A DNA stretch of 64,000 nucleotides from Mesorhizobium sp. C432A (GTDB lineage: Bacteria; Pseudomonadota; Alphaproteobacteria; Rhizobiales; Rhizobiaceae). The translations under genes were made by a program, and so were the position numbers. Location: assembly GCF_030323145.1 (NCBI RefSeq), contig NZ_CP100470.1, forward strand, positions 310,001 to 374,000, given 5' to 3'. Positions 63,526-64,000 of the stretch are shown piece by piece; positions within the stretch are counted from its first letter, which is position 1; the number at the start of each line of letters is the position of its first letter. The notes below the pieces were generated by a model. That model did not search any database. It saw only the letters and a program-made list of their open reading frames with translations, and was not told where the DNA came from.

Positions 63526-64000
63526 TCAGCCCGGCCGCAGCATCGAACCGGAAATGGCGAAGATGCGCGCGGCGCCCATCATATAAGCTATCAACGTCTC
63601 GCGGCGGAACAGGCCGGCATAGGCGCGGTCGAGCACGTTGAGCGAGCCGGTATAAGCGCCGAAGGCCGGCATGATCATGCGGCCGCCATCGCCGGCAAAG
63701 CAGCGCCGCCGCACCGAGCGGCCCTGCTGGACGATGCGGGCGCAAGGGTGAAGATGGCCGGCAACTTCGCCCTCGGTTCTTATCTTCGACGGCTCGTGGC
63801 GGAACAGCAGCGAGCCGATGGCGAGTTCGCGCACCGTCTCGCCGGGCAAATCCGCCGGCGCTTCCGGGTCATGGTTGCCGGCGACCCAGAACCAGTCGCG
63901 GCCGGCCATCAATGCTTCCAGCCGATCGCGGAAGGTTTGATGCATGCGCTCGGCGCCGCCGCCGTCGTGGAAGGAGTCGCCCAGGCTGATGACGATGGCC
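63526..64000 (-). CDS. pdeM: PdeM-like metallophosphoesterase, C-terminal part (5' end beyond the window)
   Basis: The frame is open from the window edge (IVISLGDSFHDGGGAERM...) to a stop at 63526, about 158 residues. LGDSFHDG, WFWVAGNHDPEAP, LFRHEP and VAGHLHPCA are the phosphoesterase metal motifs (GD, GNHD, H, GHxH). The motif pattern and CFAGDGGRMIMPAFGAYTGS match the ligase-associated DNA damage response endonuclease PdeM. The partner genes (LhrA-type helicase, ligase) would lie outside the window. Family naming is inferred from motifs. Confidence 0.85.
   Translation of the reverse strand, partial: AIVISLGDSFHDGGGAERMHQTFRDRLEALMAGRDWFWVAGNHDPEAPADLPGETVRELAIGSLLFRHEPSKIRTEGEVAGHLHPCARIVQQGRSVRRRCFAGDGGRMIMPAFGAYTGSLNVLDRAYAGLFRRETLIAYMMGAARIFAISGSMLRPG

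Overview
The window reads as chromosomal DNA of an alphaproteobacterium of the order Hyphomicrobiales (Rhizobiales), most likely Mesorhizobium or a close relative. This rests on high GC content, a GcrA cell-cycle regulator, a ChvE/GguABC sugar uptake locus with a GbpR-type regulator, a SAM-II riboswitch before metZ, a LuxI/LuxR pair, a PodJ-like polar protein and several families of short palindromic intergenic repeats typical of rhizobia. No rRNA, phage, insertion sequence, plasmid function or CRISPR array was seen. Most of the window is core genome, and the unusual material lies in intergenic spaces and a few decayed genes.

Layout. 1-9.4 kb: the end of hemA, an aminotransferase, mscL, a very large transporter-fused hybrid sensor kinase facing a NarL/LuxR-type response regulator, small secreted or unknown proteins, and pyrD. 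9.4-12.5 kb: a MATE exporter, a histone-deacetylase-like hydrolase, a small membrane protein and tRNA-Gly(CCC). 12.5-19 kb: gbpR divergent from chvE-gguA-gguB-gguC, a monosaccharide import and sugar-acid locus. 19-26 kb: a probably frameshifted secreted protein, an amino-acid binding protein, dCTP deaminase, riboswitch-controlled metZ, a GT21-like glycosyltransferase, apaG and hslO. 26-29 kb: argD-argF, divergent from gcrA. 29-33.4 kb: corA, phoU, phoR and ppk2 (metal and phosphate homeostasis). 33.5-35.2 kb: luxR-luxI with a relic of a second luxR between them. 35.4-40.5 kb: a binding protein, a TerB-like protein, class I lysyl-tRNA synthetase, a nuclease-fold protein, an S24-type repressor with a palindrome at its own start, and a thioesterase pseudogene. 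40.5-48 kb: a beta-oxidation cluster (hydratase/dehydrogenase, thiolase, two acyl-CoA dehydrogenases) with a MerR regulator and matching operator-like sites. 48.4-55.8 kb: a 1329-residue PodJ-like protein, a TauE/SafE exporter with its TIGR02186 partner, and a short Hsp70. 55.8-61.6 kb: a LysR gene divergent from a three-gene molybdoenzyme operon that best fits cytoplasmic sulfite dehydrogenase SoeABC. 61.6-64 kb: LysR, quinone oxidoreductase and the end of a PdeM-like phosphoesterase.

The most interesting signals are the decayed luxR relic inside the quorum-sensing locus, the shared motif at the beta-oxidation and merR promoters, the SAM-II aptamer followed by an intrinsic terminator, the palindrome over the S24 repressor start, the thioesterase relic ending exactly in a repeat, and the dense set of palindromic repeats that touch start codons, ribosome-binding regions and gene ends. 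I see no clearly new multi-gene system. All family names come from reading the sequence; no database search was run.
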